In this document: positions 45,901 to 56,500 of the stretch, piece by piece | Numbering within the stretch: the first letter of the stretch is position 1 | How the letters are laid out: the number at the start of each line of letters is the position of its first letter | Source of the DNA: Litoditis marina | Lineage: Eukaryota; Nematoda; Chromadorea; Rhabditida; Rhabditidae | Assembly (NCBI GenBank): GCA_964036275.1 | Contig: OZ038437.1 | Coordinates: 5,291,241-5,355,240 of the forward strand | Direction of reading: 5' to 3' | Length of the DNA: 64,000 bases | Position numbers and translations under genes: made by a program | The notes under the pieces: generated by a model | Database searches by the model: none | What the model was told of the DNA's origin: nothing | What the model saw: the letters and a program-made list of their open reading frames with translations, nothing else

Positions 45901-48900
45901 TATGTGCTCCAATCCCAACGCTTGGGTCCTTTAAACTGCAATACATATTTCAATTGCAGTTTAAAGGACCGTTGACACGGGATCGGTCCACATAATCGTC
46001 CTGCTTTACACTTGTAGTATTCCGAAAAGCTACCACTAGAAACCCAAAACTGTGAGTGATAAGAATAAAATTAGATTTTCCATCTGACCAAAAGTTCATT
46101 TTGTATCAACTCCTCTCGAAATGAAAAGGCTATCTAAACTCACGGCTTTAGGTGTAACGGCCTCCTTGGGATTGGGGACATTACTGGTTCCCAGTGAAAT
46201 TCGAACTCGCTGCCGAGGCGGTGCTAGTCCGGCCTGAAAGTTACAAATATCATTAGAGCATTAGTAAAAAGTGGGGGAACCAACAAATGTGTGAGTTGTG
46301 TTTGGTTTGACCTCGATATCAGCAAAAAGTGAACGATACGAATTGCTGTGATACTGTAGCAGAAGTATTCTGCAAAAATAGAACAATACAAATGTTGCAC
46401 AATGGTTCGCGAAGCCCGCATGATATTTCAGAAATTGCCGAATGGTATTTCATGTGTGCTTTGACGACATGCGTGCGTTGTGAACCATTGTGCAACATTT
46501 GTATTGTTCTATTTTTGCAGAATACTTCTGCTACAGTATCACAGCAATTCGTATCGTTCACTTTTTGCTGATATCGAGGTCAAACCAAACACAACTCACA
46601 CATTTGTTGGTTCCCCCACTTTTTACTAATTGTTCTATTTTTGCTAGTTGTACTCCTACAACTTCCTATGTTGCCTATTCACAGAGTGGATCTTGTGAAC
46701 TCAATATATTATTATGGAAATCTTAGTTTTGTGTGTGCACGAAGCCAAATGCAGACCATAAAATTGCTGGTGCTGTAATATAACGCTATTTTAACGCTAA
46801 GTTACTGGCTCTGTGACTATCAACAACTGAACGAAAACGCTAAACGTTCCGATTGACATGTACACCGCTTTTAACGGCGATAAGCGAACGGGATTGGCGC
46901 CATTGAGCAATCTACAATTAGAGACACCAAATCACTTACAATATAGCCATTATTTCCGATACCACATGAAAAACCTTCATGTTGAAACTTTCTTGTTTTT
47001 CGTTCCAGCGCCAATTGGCACACATGTCTGGCGCCAGAACGAAACGAAATTTTCTAGGTTTTTGAGCTACCAGTACACACTACATGTGTCAATTACTGAA
47101 TGGAGCAATATTCAAACTATTCAATTGTCAGTTCGTGTGTTTTTGTTTTGGCGCCATTTGGCGTCTGTTCCGAGCCAGAAGATAAAATTCGGTTTTGAAT
47201 TTGTGGATCTATATTTCACATTGGAATATTCAATATCTGTTAACTTGAAACAGTTTGATAGACGATAACTGATATTTTTCCAACTTTGGCGCCAATTGGC
47301 GCCAGCGCACAATGCCAACAGAACTTTTTTTGATTTTCAGATTGAGCATCTTACTTGCCATGTGATAGTTATTTAGTGTACCGAATTTCAGACGATTCCA
47401 TTGACGCTGTTGTGAGTTTGGGTTTTGGCGCCATCTGGCGCCTGGTTCGAGCGCCAGAAGAAAAATTTCAGTTTTGGAAGAAGACTTTCACACTTTTCAC
47501 CAAATTATTCAATTTCTATTAGTGTTCAACATTTTTGTTGATGATAAATAGTGTTTTGCCGTTTTTGGCGCCGGGCGCCAATGATGATGTATTCATCTCA
47601 TAGTTGGCGCGACGGGCTAACTTCTGCATTATAACTCATGTTCCAAATTTCAGCTAAATCGGTTCGGTAGTTTTTCCAATAGTGGTTTGGCGCCTATTGG
47701 CGCCCGCGCCCGGCGCCAATGAGGAGCTATACATCTCATATTTGGCGCGACATGCTAAATTTCGCATTGGAACTCATGTTTCAAATTTCAGCTAAATCGG
47801 TTCGATAGTTTTTCCAATAGTCATTTTTGGCGCCTATTGGCGCCCGCGCCCGGCGCCAGAGATTACATATACATTTCATACTTGGCGCGACGAGCTAACT
47901 TTTGGCATAGAATAGATATTCCAAATTTCAGCCAAATTGGTTCAGTAGTTTCAGATTGAGCATCTTACTCATACAACAGTAAAGTTGTCCGAATAGTCAG
48001 AAAAAATCGGGAACCGACTACTTTTTAGCCGAAAAGAAGACAAACGGTCTACTTTTGATGAAAAATTCTTAATTTTCACGTGTTTACATCTGAAAATGGC
48101 CTACTTTTTGTAGCTTAGTCAGACCTTACTGGGGTATGATCTTACTTGCCATGTGATAGTTATTTAGTGTACCGAATTTCAGACGATTCCATTGACGCTG
48201 TTGTGAGTTTGGGTTTTGGCGCCATCTGGCGCCTGGTTCGAGCGCCAGAAGAAAAATTTCAGTTTTGGAAGAAGACTTTCACACTTTTCACCAAATTATT
48301 CAATTTCTATTAGTGTTCAACATTTTTGTTGATGATAAATAGTGTTTTGTCGTTTTTGGCGCCTATTGGCGCCAGCGCCGGGCGCCAATGATGATGTATT
48401 CATCTCATAGTTGGCGCGACGGGCTAACTTCTGCATTATAACTCATGTTCCAAATTTCAGCTAAATCGGTTCGGTAGTTTTTCCAATAGTGGTTTGGCGC
48501 CTATTGGCGCCCGCGCCCGGCGCCAATGAGGAGCTATACATCTCATATTTGGCGCGACATGCTAAATTTCGCATTGGAACTCATGTTTCAAATTTCAGCT
48601 AAATCGGTTCGATAGTTTTTCCAATAGTCATTTTTGGCGCCTATTGGCGCCCGCGCCCGGCGCCAGAGATTACATATACATTTCATACTTGGCGCGACGA
48701 GCTAACTTTTGGCATAGAATAGATATTCCAAATTTCAACCAAATTGGTTCAGTATTTTTTCCACTACGATGCGGACAGAATTCCGTGAGGAGGAGGGAGG
48801 AGGGAGGAGGGACGAGGGAGGAGGGACGAGGGACGAATTACGGCGGAACTTTTCAACAACGACACGAAACCATAACTCAGGCGAAAATAATCCGATTTGG

Positions 48901-51900
48901 CTGAAATTTTCACACAATGTTCAATTCGTGATTCTCTAACGTTCTCTCCTTTTAGTTTTCGAAAAAAGGATATGTTTGAAGATTTTTGGTAATCAAAAGG
49001 AAAAAACGAGTCCGCAATGGCCAAACCAAAGACAACTCACGCAGAGCGCTTCGCGCTCCGCGCGATTATCACAGCTCAAATGTAGTTTGAACTCAATACA
49101 TGCCATAATTTACAAGGTTTAAACGAAAAACTGCGAGATCAAACTACCTAAAACACAATTTTGCGTATTTGAACGGGAAAATGGGTTCCTTTTCATAGAA
49201 TAGTCACAGCTTACTAGTGTGTGTAAACGAGTGACATAAATTGTTTATACAACTACGGTTACCCACCTCTTTAACCAGTTCCGGCAACAGACTTCCGGTA
49301 TTATTCAGGTCCAGTCGTTCCGGCTGCTGCCGCACCAACGTGGGTAGTCCGTCTGAATTCGTATCCAACGCATTGAGATGAAGCCATTCGGACAATTTGT
49401 CTAGGTCGTGGAACTCCAACTCGATTGTTAGCTTGCCGCGGTACACCTGAAATCATATATCAGGAAAAAAAGGGGATGATCATAGTTGAGATGTAGTTTG
49501 AGCTAGATACACAACACCTGAGTTGTAGTTTGAACCTGATACACAACATTTACGAGTTTCGGCATGTAACTCTCTAACTCAATTGTGAGCTTGCAGCGGT
49601 ACCCCTGAACTATGTTGGGTGAAGAGTTAAAAGGTTTTCGAGTCGCTAGAGTATTATAGAGTGATAACAAGAGCCTTCTAGCTGCGCAATTTGGGGAAAT
49701 TCCGTAGCTGCTGTCGGAAAATCTTCGAATTTTAAACACGGTGTGGTTCCAGATAGAGATATAATACTCGGCTAAACTGACTGGAGGGAGATTCCTTTAC
49801 TTTGGCTTCAGCTGGGCTGCGGAGACACACAACTTTTTCCGAATACCGGCACTAATTGTATAATTACATAAGACTTGGTTTTATTATGTGAAGGGGATGT
49901 TTAACAGATCAAACAAAAACTATGTCAATAACTGACCCAGTATTTTGAAAAACAGTTATACCATACTGTAACTGTCTGGGTTCTATTCGTATCGCCAGTC
50001 AACTTACACTTCACAATCAACGCGAATTTCAGAGACTACAACAAAAAAAACCATTCGAAACCAACCTTCATGTACTTGGGAAGTTGCTTATGGAGTCTAT
50101 CTTTGAATCGGAAACAACACGCAGGACACTCGACTATTCCACTGGCTTCCAACCTAAAAATTGAATTGCATCAAGTGAAGATGGATTAATTTCCCTGTGA
50201 CATTGTGAAAGAACATGTATAGCAAACACCGTTTGTACGAAAACATGAAATAGAGGTCAAGAAACTATTTAAAACCAGATCGACGAAACCAGAATCCGAA
50301 TCCTGATTTTCTGGTCAACTGTCGCTTTTTTTCGATATTAGAAATGAAGGAAGTTCCTTCAGAACATAGGGATTTGCCAAACCGAAAACAAACAAGCAAC
50401 GGTGGCCTAAATGAATTTGAGAAATCTCGAATAAACCATACCTTTGCTTCAGATTATCGATTTCCAGTTGTAGGTCATTTATCTGTTTCCGAGCAGTGAT
50501 GATGAGCTTGCGCATATTGTCAGCGTATGTTACCCGTTCGTCGTTGGTCAGTACGGAAGAAGATTGAGGCACCGCCTGTTTCGACTGAAAACCATGAACC
50601 AACGTAAAGTTGCCAGAATAGCCCGCAATTTTTAAAACAAATCTGCTATTTTTGATTTTAAAAAAACAGGCACCCAATATTTAGACTGCAAATATATCAA
50701 CACATGGGCAAAACTAGTGGGGTGTGACTATTCTAGAGCAAGTAGTCCGTTTTTGAATCTGAATACGTGGAATTTCATGATTTAGGATAAAAAATGAGCT
50801 CTTTCGTCGTTGCTCAATCCAAAATGAAGGGGTTGCGGCTGAGCAGTCGCCAACTGCTTGGGAGCATGCAGAAAAATACTATATAAGGACACCAACTGGA
50901 ATTTTCATTTACTATTTGGAGTGTTCCGTAAGAATTTAGCTGTTCTATACGAACTTCTATTGGTTAGCTATCCTCTAAAGAAAATTGCGCATTGAGGAAC
51001 CTGTACCGTACCTAACTTTCACCTCGGAGGAAATGTGAACAAACAAAACATAAAAAAGTGCTCACCTGCTGAAGTATATGCCTTGGTGGCAGGGGTACAT
51101 TCGCTGTTCTATCTGCATTGACCGCCGCTCGTTTTCTGGGAGAGGCTGAGGGTTTCTGGACTTTTGCCAGCGGACTCTTCAACGGACTCTTCACATAGTT
51201 ATTGAGCAAGGTACGAGGAGATCTCTTCACCGGAGACGCTGGAAATCGAGAGGCAAATGAGGTGAATTTCTTCCCGAACCGACTCATCCCGAACCAGTTG
51301 GTTCGTTCCAGAACCGAACCAAATTTAGGCCAACAAAGTTGGAACCGAACCAATTCATGTAATTAATGCTGACATTGGTCGACTCTCGACTGCGTAACGT
51401 TTATTAGGGTTTGGTTCGGTTTCTTGTCGGTCTGAGTACGCAAACGGTTCGGTTCCCTACCGAACCAACTGGTTCGGGAAGAATCGGTTCGGTTTTGGTT
51501 CGGGAAGAGTCGGTTCGGGGAGAAATTTGCCGGCAAATGAGCAAAATGACAAAAATTCGGCTAGCAGCTGGCAGCAAGTTCCTATGAAAAGAGCTAGAAC
51601 GTGGTCGAGGTGTCGAGGATAGGATATGGTTCGGTGCATAACTTTACACTGACGTTTTAGACCCGTTTTCAATGAGAACAAACATTAGTATCGATTTACA
51701 TGGGCGTCAAACGAGAAGCCGTCGTCAAACGTATGATATGAAGCTGGCCTGGCGTGATCAAAACGTCTAAGTTGTGCGCAAAACTTTAATCATTTTCTGG
51801 ATTTTTGGCCGTGTTGTAAGGTAAATAATTTTTCTAATAAGCAATACCTACCAAGATCTTCCATGATCCAGCCCCATTCGTCATCGTTTTGCATAGCAGT

Positions 51901-52032
51901 AGCAGGCGAACTGGCGGCAGCGCCTTGAGAAGTAGACATGCTCAGTTTCGCCGATGAATTCTTCAGCGGGCTTTTTGCATAGTTTCTGACAGGTTTCAAG
52001 AGGATTATTTCACGAGAGAGTGACGCTGGAAC
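30976..52032 (-). CDS. Large multi-exon unrecognised nuclear-type protein (~1,560 aa)
   Basis: At least 32 exons read right to left, among them 51852-52032, 51066-51238, 50442-50584, 50066-50153, 49267-49446, 46144-46233, 45779-45857, 45366-45505, 44999-45151, 44433-44805, 43876-43952, 43360-43508, 42793-42906, 41954-42035, 41611-41666, 40904-40985, 40216-40275, 39839-39904, 39597-39659, 38839-38904, 38484-38599, 38067-38207, 36930-37019, 36076-36263, 35676-35800, 34874-35274, 34255-34399, 33579-33762, 33278-33376, 32517-32993, 31813-32029 and 30976-31077 (TAG). Phases match throughout except at 38484 to 38207, where an exon or donor is misread. The order is: repeated NYxKSPLK blocks; a coiled coil (RKQINDLQLEIDNLKQR); a CPACCFRF...H segment like a degenerate zinc finger; one globular-looking exon (YRGKLTIELEFHDLDKLSEW); K/E-rich and R/S/P-rich disorder; ten 14-residue repeats; an acidic tail. 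The start codon was not located. It is probably chromatin- or RNA-linked, by composition only. Confidence 0.7.
31480..31650. repeat. Dispersed repeat (CGATTTAACACGTGTCTTTC...GTAGAGTATAGTTTACTCTG), copy 1
   Basis: About 170 bp in an intron of the large gene. It shares order and motifs with 36285-36480, including AACACGTGTCTTT and AGAGTATAGTTTACTCTGT. Confidence 0.75.
32557..32985 (-). repeat. In-frame 42-bp minisatellite, 10 copies
   Basis: Ten head-to-tail 42-base units with only a few substitutions lie inside one coding exon (32517-32993) of the large minus-strand gene. Each encodes PSRVIETPAVSKPA. The unit length is a multiple of three, so copy number can change without a frameshift. The next upstream exon (33278-33376) carries a diverged relative (APAPAVNKASSLHVSETS), which suggests where the array came from. 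Confidence 0.95.
34433..34642 (-). repeat. ~200-bp conserved repeat with GC hairpin, copy 1
   Basis: On the minus strand it runs from GTCAAACCGTTGTGGACACC to GGGGAAAATGGCGACTATA. It contains GGCGAGCGG and CCGCTCGCC-like halves that could pair. It is a near copy, in inverse orientation, of 44026-44215. No terminal inverted repeat. Confidence 0.75.
35524..35641. mobile_element. ~118-bp hairpin MITE (GAAGGACGATTATGTGG family), copy 1
   Basis: Ends GAAGGACGATTACGTTGG and CCACATAATCGTCCTGCTT; centre CTTTAAACTGCAATACATTT pairs with TTCAATTGCAGTTTAAAGG. Confidence 0.88.
36285..36480. repeat. Dispersed repeat, copy 2
   Basis: Second copy of the element at 31480, same orientation. Confidence 0.75.
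36706..36912. mobile_element. Palindromic MITE (AATCACAAAAGTAACCGACG)
   Basis: Arms AATCACAAAAGTAACCGACG and CGTCGGTTACTTTTGTGATT around a 100-bp centre with more GTAACCGAC repeats. A diverged fragment lies near 38270-38310. Confidence 0.85.
37756..37922 (-). pseudogene. Two echoes of the end of exon 38067-38207
   Basis: CACCTTTGGCGATAGGAACC (37757) and CACCTTAGGCGATAGAAACC (37897) match the real exon edge CACCTTGGGCGACAGAAACC at 38064, each followed by GGGGTGAG. On the minus strand they repeat the exon end plus its GTGG donor. Confidence 0.88.
38303..38333 (-). pseudogene. Echo of the start of exon 38067-38207
   Basis: GGTGATCTCACCCGCCTA mirrors the exon start GGTGATCTCGCCGGCCTG, about 125 bases upstream in the sense of the gene. 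Confidence 0.7.
40311..40434. mobile_element. ~120-bp hairpin MITE, copy 2
   Basis: Same family, opposite orientation, in the large-gene intron next to the exon at 40216-40275. Confidence 0.88.
40678..40832. mobile_element. GGGTTGTTA...TAACAACCC element rich in TCGAA
   Basis: Ends TTAGGGTTGTTAAA and GATTAACAACCCC, filled with CTCGAAA/TTTCGAG runs. Relatives lie at about 11153-11240, 13250-13355 and 37640-37705. Confidence 0.75.
41812..42292. mobile_element. GGTTACC/GGTTAAC-rich elements flanking an exon, copy 3
   Basis: Two GGTAACC-type blocks lie on either side of the exon at 41954-42035: 41812-41905, and 42047-42292 with ends GGCGAATTCC and GGAATTCGCC. Confidence 0.65.
42323..42443. mobile_element. 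~120-bp hairpin MITE, copy 3
   Basis: Same family, with GGACGATTATGTGGACCAAT and ATTGGACTACATAATCGTCC as ends. Confidence 0.9.
42546..42786. mobile_element. ~240-bp TA-MITE, copy in the large gene
   Basis: Ends TATATAGTTCACACCATTCC and GGGAATGAAAAAGACTATA; inner GAGACTCCTACAGTAA pairs with CTACTGTAGGAGTCTC. It ends about 6 bases from the exon at 42793-42906, so its edge overlaps the splice-donor region. Confidence 0.82.
44026..44215 (+). repeat. ~200-bp conserved repeat with GC hairpin, copy 2
   Basis: Plus-strand copy. GGCGAGCGG near the left and CCGCTCGCC near the right can base-pair. Roughly 85-90% like copy 1 by eye. Confidence 0.75.
45887..46009. mobile_element. ~120-bp hairpin MITE, copy 4
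   Basis: Same family, between the exons at 45779-45857 and 46144-46233. Confidence 0.88.
46260..46630. repeat. Perfect 149-bp inverted repeat with 73-nt loop
   Basis: The left arm 46260-46408 and right arm 46482-46630 are exact reverse complements over all 149 bases checked by eye. The loop 46409-46481 is unrelated. The identity makes both strands show the same false open reading frame. Confidence 0.97.
46880..48745. repeat. GGCGCC-rich satellite with 614-bp tandem duplication
   Basis: Palindromic TTGGCGCCTATTGGCGCC blocks recur about every 140 bp, joined by AATTTCAGCTAAATCGGTTC. A segment of about 614 bp (47338-47951) is repeated right after itself (47952 on). The second copy carries the hAT-like MITE and keeps a GGCGCC block that the first copy has lost. 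No coding content. Confidence 0.9.
47970..48138. mobile_element. hAT-like MITE, copy 7, with empty-site proof
   Basis: 169-bp element flanked by the 8-bp duplication ATCTTACT (47962-47969 and 48139-48146). The tandemly repeated host segment has an uninterrupted GCATCTTACTTGCC at about 47347, so the insertion site and target duplication can be read directly. An 8-bp duplication is typical of hAT transposons. Confidence 0.93.
49558..49613 (-). pseudogene. Echo of the start of exon 49267-49446
   Basis: AACTCAATTGTGAGCTTGCA and GCGGTACCCCTGAA copy the exon start at 49408-49450, acceptor included, 160 bases away. Confidence 0.85.
51265..51530. mobile_element. GGTTCGG-rich inverted element, copy 2
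   Basis: Second copy in an intron of the large minus-strand gene. It shares CGTAACGTTTATTAG and GAACCAACTGGTTCGGG with copy 1. Confidence 0.7.
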
Positions 52033-52780
52033 CTGAATAAAGAAAGGATTTGAAGGTCGAAAGATTCAAAATACACGTCTGAAGGTTTCAGCCCTGTGCC
52101 AATAGGATAAACAAAGCACTACAGGATTAACTTGAAAGAAAAACACAGTTGAATTACATATAAATAGAGAAAACATGATATTAGAAGAAAAATACGAGAG
52201 AAAATTTAAATTTTTTGAATGTGCGCCAAATTATTTTCTGATGGATTACGGTACAAAATTAGAAATTTACCTCATTTTCAGGGAGACGTCGGTGTTTTTG
52301 AAACGTTCACAACTTTTTTAATTTTAAAGTTATAGTTAAGTTTGAGCGTAGAGAGTATTCGATTAATTTTCGTAGTTCTTATTCTCATGGTTGTTTAAAG
52401 TTGCGTTGTTTTAACAACTGTCTTACCCTATTCTCTGTTTGAACGAACAATTTGCGGTTTGCGTACGGTTTCAACAAAAATGGTCCAAATAGACTGAAAT
52501 CTCACTGATGTGAGGTTGTACACAGGAGAATATTTTTCGGGGAATTTTCGGGGTTCGCTCCCCGTTCGTGAATCGTTCCCCGAATTAATGGGGGGAAAAG
52601 CCTGAAAAATGGCTGAAGGAACGGGGAAAAACCCCTGAAAATTCCCCGAACGAATTACGAATAGGACCTCTCAAAAACTTGATGATCTACCGTTTTACGA
52701 ATATATACATTTGAATTATTATGTGTTATCTATTTGAATCAGTACCATCAATATACTCTGAAATTTTCACTTGATTTGGT

Positions 52781-52850
52781 TCTCCCGGGAATCGAACCCT
52801 TGGGGGTCGGCGTTCCAGGCGGCAACGCTGCCACTGCGCCATGGGCGCTT
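52781..52850 (-). repeat. tRNA-like segment 5
   Basis: Minus strand TGGCGCAGTGG and GGTTCGATTCC, exact Pol III box A and B forms. The 5' end GCGCCCA has no pairing 3' partner. Confidence 0.65.
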
Positions 52851-53397
52851 GTGACAGGGCAGGTGAACTAAAAGCTTACATACTGGCTGTTACCTCGCGC
52901 GTTGGGTTTCGGGGTTTATTTCTCACTTTCTCCCCGAACATCCCCCGATCACTCCCCGAAACGTGAATTCCCCGCAAATTCAGGGTTTTTTCAGGCCGTT
53001 TCCCCACCTTTTCCCCGAAAATCCTCAAGCTTTCGGGGTTCGTTCCTCACGTCTTACCCGTTTCCCCGTTCGCTCCCCGAAAAGTGATTTCCCCGAAAAT
53101 TCAGGGGGTTTTCCGGGAAGCACGATTTCCGATGTCGTGTTGCTTGTAGTGGTATAGTTAAATAATCTATGGATCTGTCCTTGTATATTTCGTGTAAATT
53201 TGAATATAATAATATGACGTCGATTTTAAATGTTACCGTTATATGCAGTGGTGCAGCAGGCTGGTTGGATGTGATAAAGGTCTGTTATCTGTTATGCAAT
53301 AGTGGGAAAGTGTTAAATTCTGTTCGTGTGTTGGTCCATGTTCGTGTATTGATGACGTTGTTTATCGGTTATCTGCTTGATAATTTCGATATTCTCT

Positions 53398-53505
53398 CTG
53401 TATCTCTCTCTTTTCTCGCTGTCTTGCTCTCTCTCACACTCTCTATCTATCTATCTCTCACTCTCTCTCTCTCTGTTCCCCTCTCTCTCTCATATGTCTT
53501 GCTAC
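53398..53505. repeat. CT microsatellite before LTN1
   Basis: TCTCTCTC-rich tract within 160 bases of the LTN1 start; could influence its promoter or trans-splicing. Confidence 0.8.
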
Positions 53506-53559
53506 ATTGTTAGTAGTTTAGCTAATTTGTTTTTTGTTACAGAACCTCTTTCAGCTCGA

Positions 53560-56500
53560 ATGAGCAAACCACAAAGACGAAAGGGTAATGCTAAGGTGAG
53601 TTTTTTGTTTCTTTTTCCTGTGGAACTAAGTTTTTTTGGGTAGATTCTCCAAACGTTTGCGCATTTGTAAGTTATTCAACTAACGTGAACGTGACTGTAC
53701 TCTGCAGATTCAAGGAAGGTCGAAGCATTTCCGCTCCGAAAAAACGCATGTTTTTTTCTTTTTGTATAACAAATTATAGTTTACCTTTTAACTTTGTATG
53801 GTTTTAGGCTGCCAGTAGTGCGCATGCTGCCCATCTTCTAGCATCCAGCGGCCAGGCAGTTCCGTTCATAGGATTCGATGGAGGTACGTAGTCTTCTTAG
53901 CATCCCAGATCCCAGTTTATAAATTAAATCTCCAAACATTCACCAGTAATGTTGTGCGGGTAGCCACAAAATTTCGAAGTAAGGGCTCGCTTTCTGCCAA
54001 TAGAGGGGAAATTAGCCTATTTCCGATGTAAAATGATGAAGTTTTACGTTTCGAATAGAAAAAGTGTTTCCTTGTATAGAATAGTCGGGTGTGTGCTTCA
54101 GTCATCCAACTGATCACGACAGTTTAATTTATAATTTCACTGCTACTTAAAGGCGTCGATTGTATGTACGATATATTAGTGGAGAAACATTGATCCTGTA
54201 ATATTGTTACAGGTTTCAACAACGTGTTTGAAGCGGTCGAAACGGAGTGTTCAAATGAGATTGAGAACGAAATTGTACTCATTCTGAAGAAGCTCTCAAA
54301 AAAGGATCCACAAACCAGAGAAAAGGTGAGGACTTATCAAGTAATCAAGTGTTGTATGTGAAGGTGCTAAGAACTTTGTTCTATGGGGTGTTTATAGTAC
54401 CAGGTACTAGGTCCAAGAACTATACGCTCTAAAAACTATTTTTTTAGCAGGCAACTGCAGTAAACAAATATTGAGTGTTTTGGTTTTAGTACTGAATATT
54501 GTTCGTCAAGTTTAGGTTATGGGGTACACATATTTGGCATGTCTATTATTCCCACCAATTTCTTTTATCGTTAAAGTCTTACCTCCCTTCATTCATTGTG
54601 TCTTCCAGGCTCTAAGAGATCTGCTTAGTGTGCTGGCGACGAAAGATGACGGAATGCTCGAGTTGTGCTATGCCTATTATGCGTCGATTTACGATAGACT
54701 TTCGATGGTGAGTTTTCTGGTAGTTCATTTCTCAAATGGAACGCGGCTTTGTTTGTTGGTTGAACTTTTTAAAATTACAGGAATTTGGCTCGTTTTTGAA
54801 CAAAAGCGGTTGCGCCCGTAAACGTGTGGTGATGGTGGAAAAGCAATTTCTGATAACGTTTTCTGTGTCGCGTCCACTTTATTTTCAGTTCAATTCTATG
54901 TCGCATTGTTTCTCGACTGAACTGAACATCCTTATTATCCTATAAAAAAATTTCATTTCAAAATCTTGTTCATTCTGTGTTTCCAGGATGGGAGTCCTAC
55001 CGTTCGTGTTCTATCCACGAAAGTTTGTTCGTTTCTCATCGCCAAGCTCAAGAAGGCTGCAGAAAAACATCTGAAGAAGGTGGGTTTAAAGCGTATTCCT
55101 CTATCATTGAACAAGCCATACCTTTTTCTAAGTTCATCTTAATAGGTTCGCATATTTATTGGCGAAGATGACGGTTTTCCGATTAGAATAGACACGTCCT
55201 ATAATTTCGAATCCATCTCATTTTGGGTGTCCTTGTTTTTTTTCGGTCGTGACTATTTACCTTTTCCTCGCGTGTTATTTCGGCAGTGTTGCCGAAGTAT
55301 GCGTCCATGTAATCCATGCTATTGTTAATCCATGCTATTGTTAAAGTTGTGATTTGTGAATTATCTTGAAAAGTAAGAATTAACGGAACCTCTTGTTAAG
55401 AAGTAACCGAACCGCTTGTTAAGATTGACTTGTTAGAAAGTAACCGAATCTCTTGTTAAGACGTAACCGAACATCTTGTGAAGAAGTAAGCGAACACCGA
55501 ACTTCTCCTTTCAAGTTACCAATTATCTTCAGATAAGTAACCGAACTTCTTCAAATAAGTACCCGAATATTCCCAGATAAGTAACTGATTATCTTTAGAT
55601 AAGTAACCAAACCTCTCCAAATAAGTAACCGAATTCCGATTCTCTGCAGATGAGTAACCGAACCTCTCCAAATAAGTTACCGAATATCTCCAGATTGTTC
55701 CCTACGTTCTCTTCGCCACCTCCGATGTCAGTGGGGCAGTGGTTTCGCAGGCGGATTCACTTCTCAATGGGTGTTTCCCGGATGGGAAGAGTAAGAAGGT
55801 TGGTCAATTATTGATTTTGGAGGTCAATTCTTTCTCATTTTGAACGTCAAAAACGCGAAAATATGACTTTAGTGGCTTTGATACGGAAAGGAGCCCGTTT
55901 GTCGATTCGAATACGTCAAATGTCATTATTTCGCATAAAAAAATCGCTGAATGTTCCCGAAGTCCTTCAGTTGGTCAATAGGTCAATTCTTCCTGCCTGA
56001 AAATGTTTTTCTTGTCTTGTTCGAGAAAACAAGTGCCTATTCTCTGTATCGATCGATTAATTTAAAAAAAACGTATATTATATTCACTTTCAGGTGATCT
56101 CTCTGTTCTCTGGTCCAACTGCTACACTGGCGGTGGAGATTCTTTCTCAGAAACACTCTCTCGTGGAACCTCAAAAGTGAGTTGGAAGGGAATACCTGTT
56201 GTTTTTCTGTAACTTCTAGAAAGGAGAAAGAAGTGGTGAGTAGTGAAATTGTTCAATTGTTCTGGGTACCACTAACCCCATAAAGTTATTCGTAATGTTT
56301 TGTTGGTGGGATAGTTTCAAGAATTTGAAAATTGAATGAAAAGTTGAAGTCAAAATCTGACAGGGATTTGTTGTAGAACGGGTAATTCAACAAGGGGTGG
56401 TAAAGTCATGAATTTTCAGATATGACGCCGAAGAGACGAATACGCAACGAGAACTGCGATTGAGTATACAGTGTCTGCAGGTTGGTGGAGCGCGTACTCA

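Larger units (their letters stand above)
52033..53559. other. Divergent spacer between the large minus-strand gene and LTN1
   Basis: It should contain both promoters and probably the missing first exon or exons of the large gene. It is dominated by a CCCCGAA-rich inverted repeat (52525-53125) with a tRNA-like segment in the middle, and a CT-rich microsatellite (53398-53505) just before LTN1. Confidence 0.55.

Noticed and set aside
46319..46571. Identical 80-codon open frames on both strands
   Set aside because: They are a by-product of the perfect inverted repeat; no splice sites, homology or coding bias.
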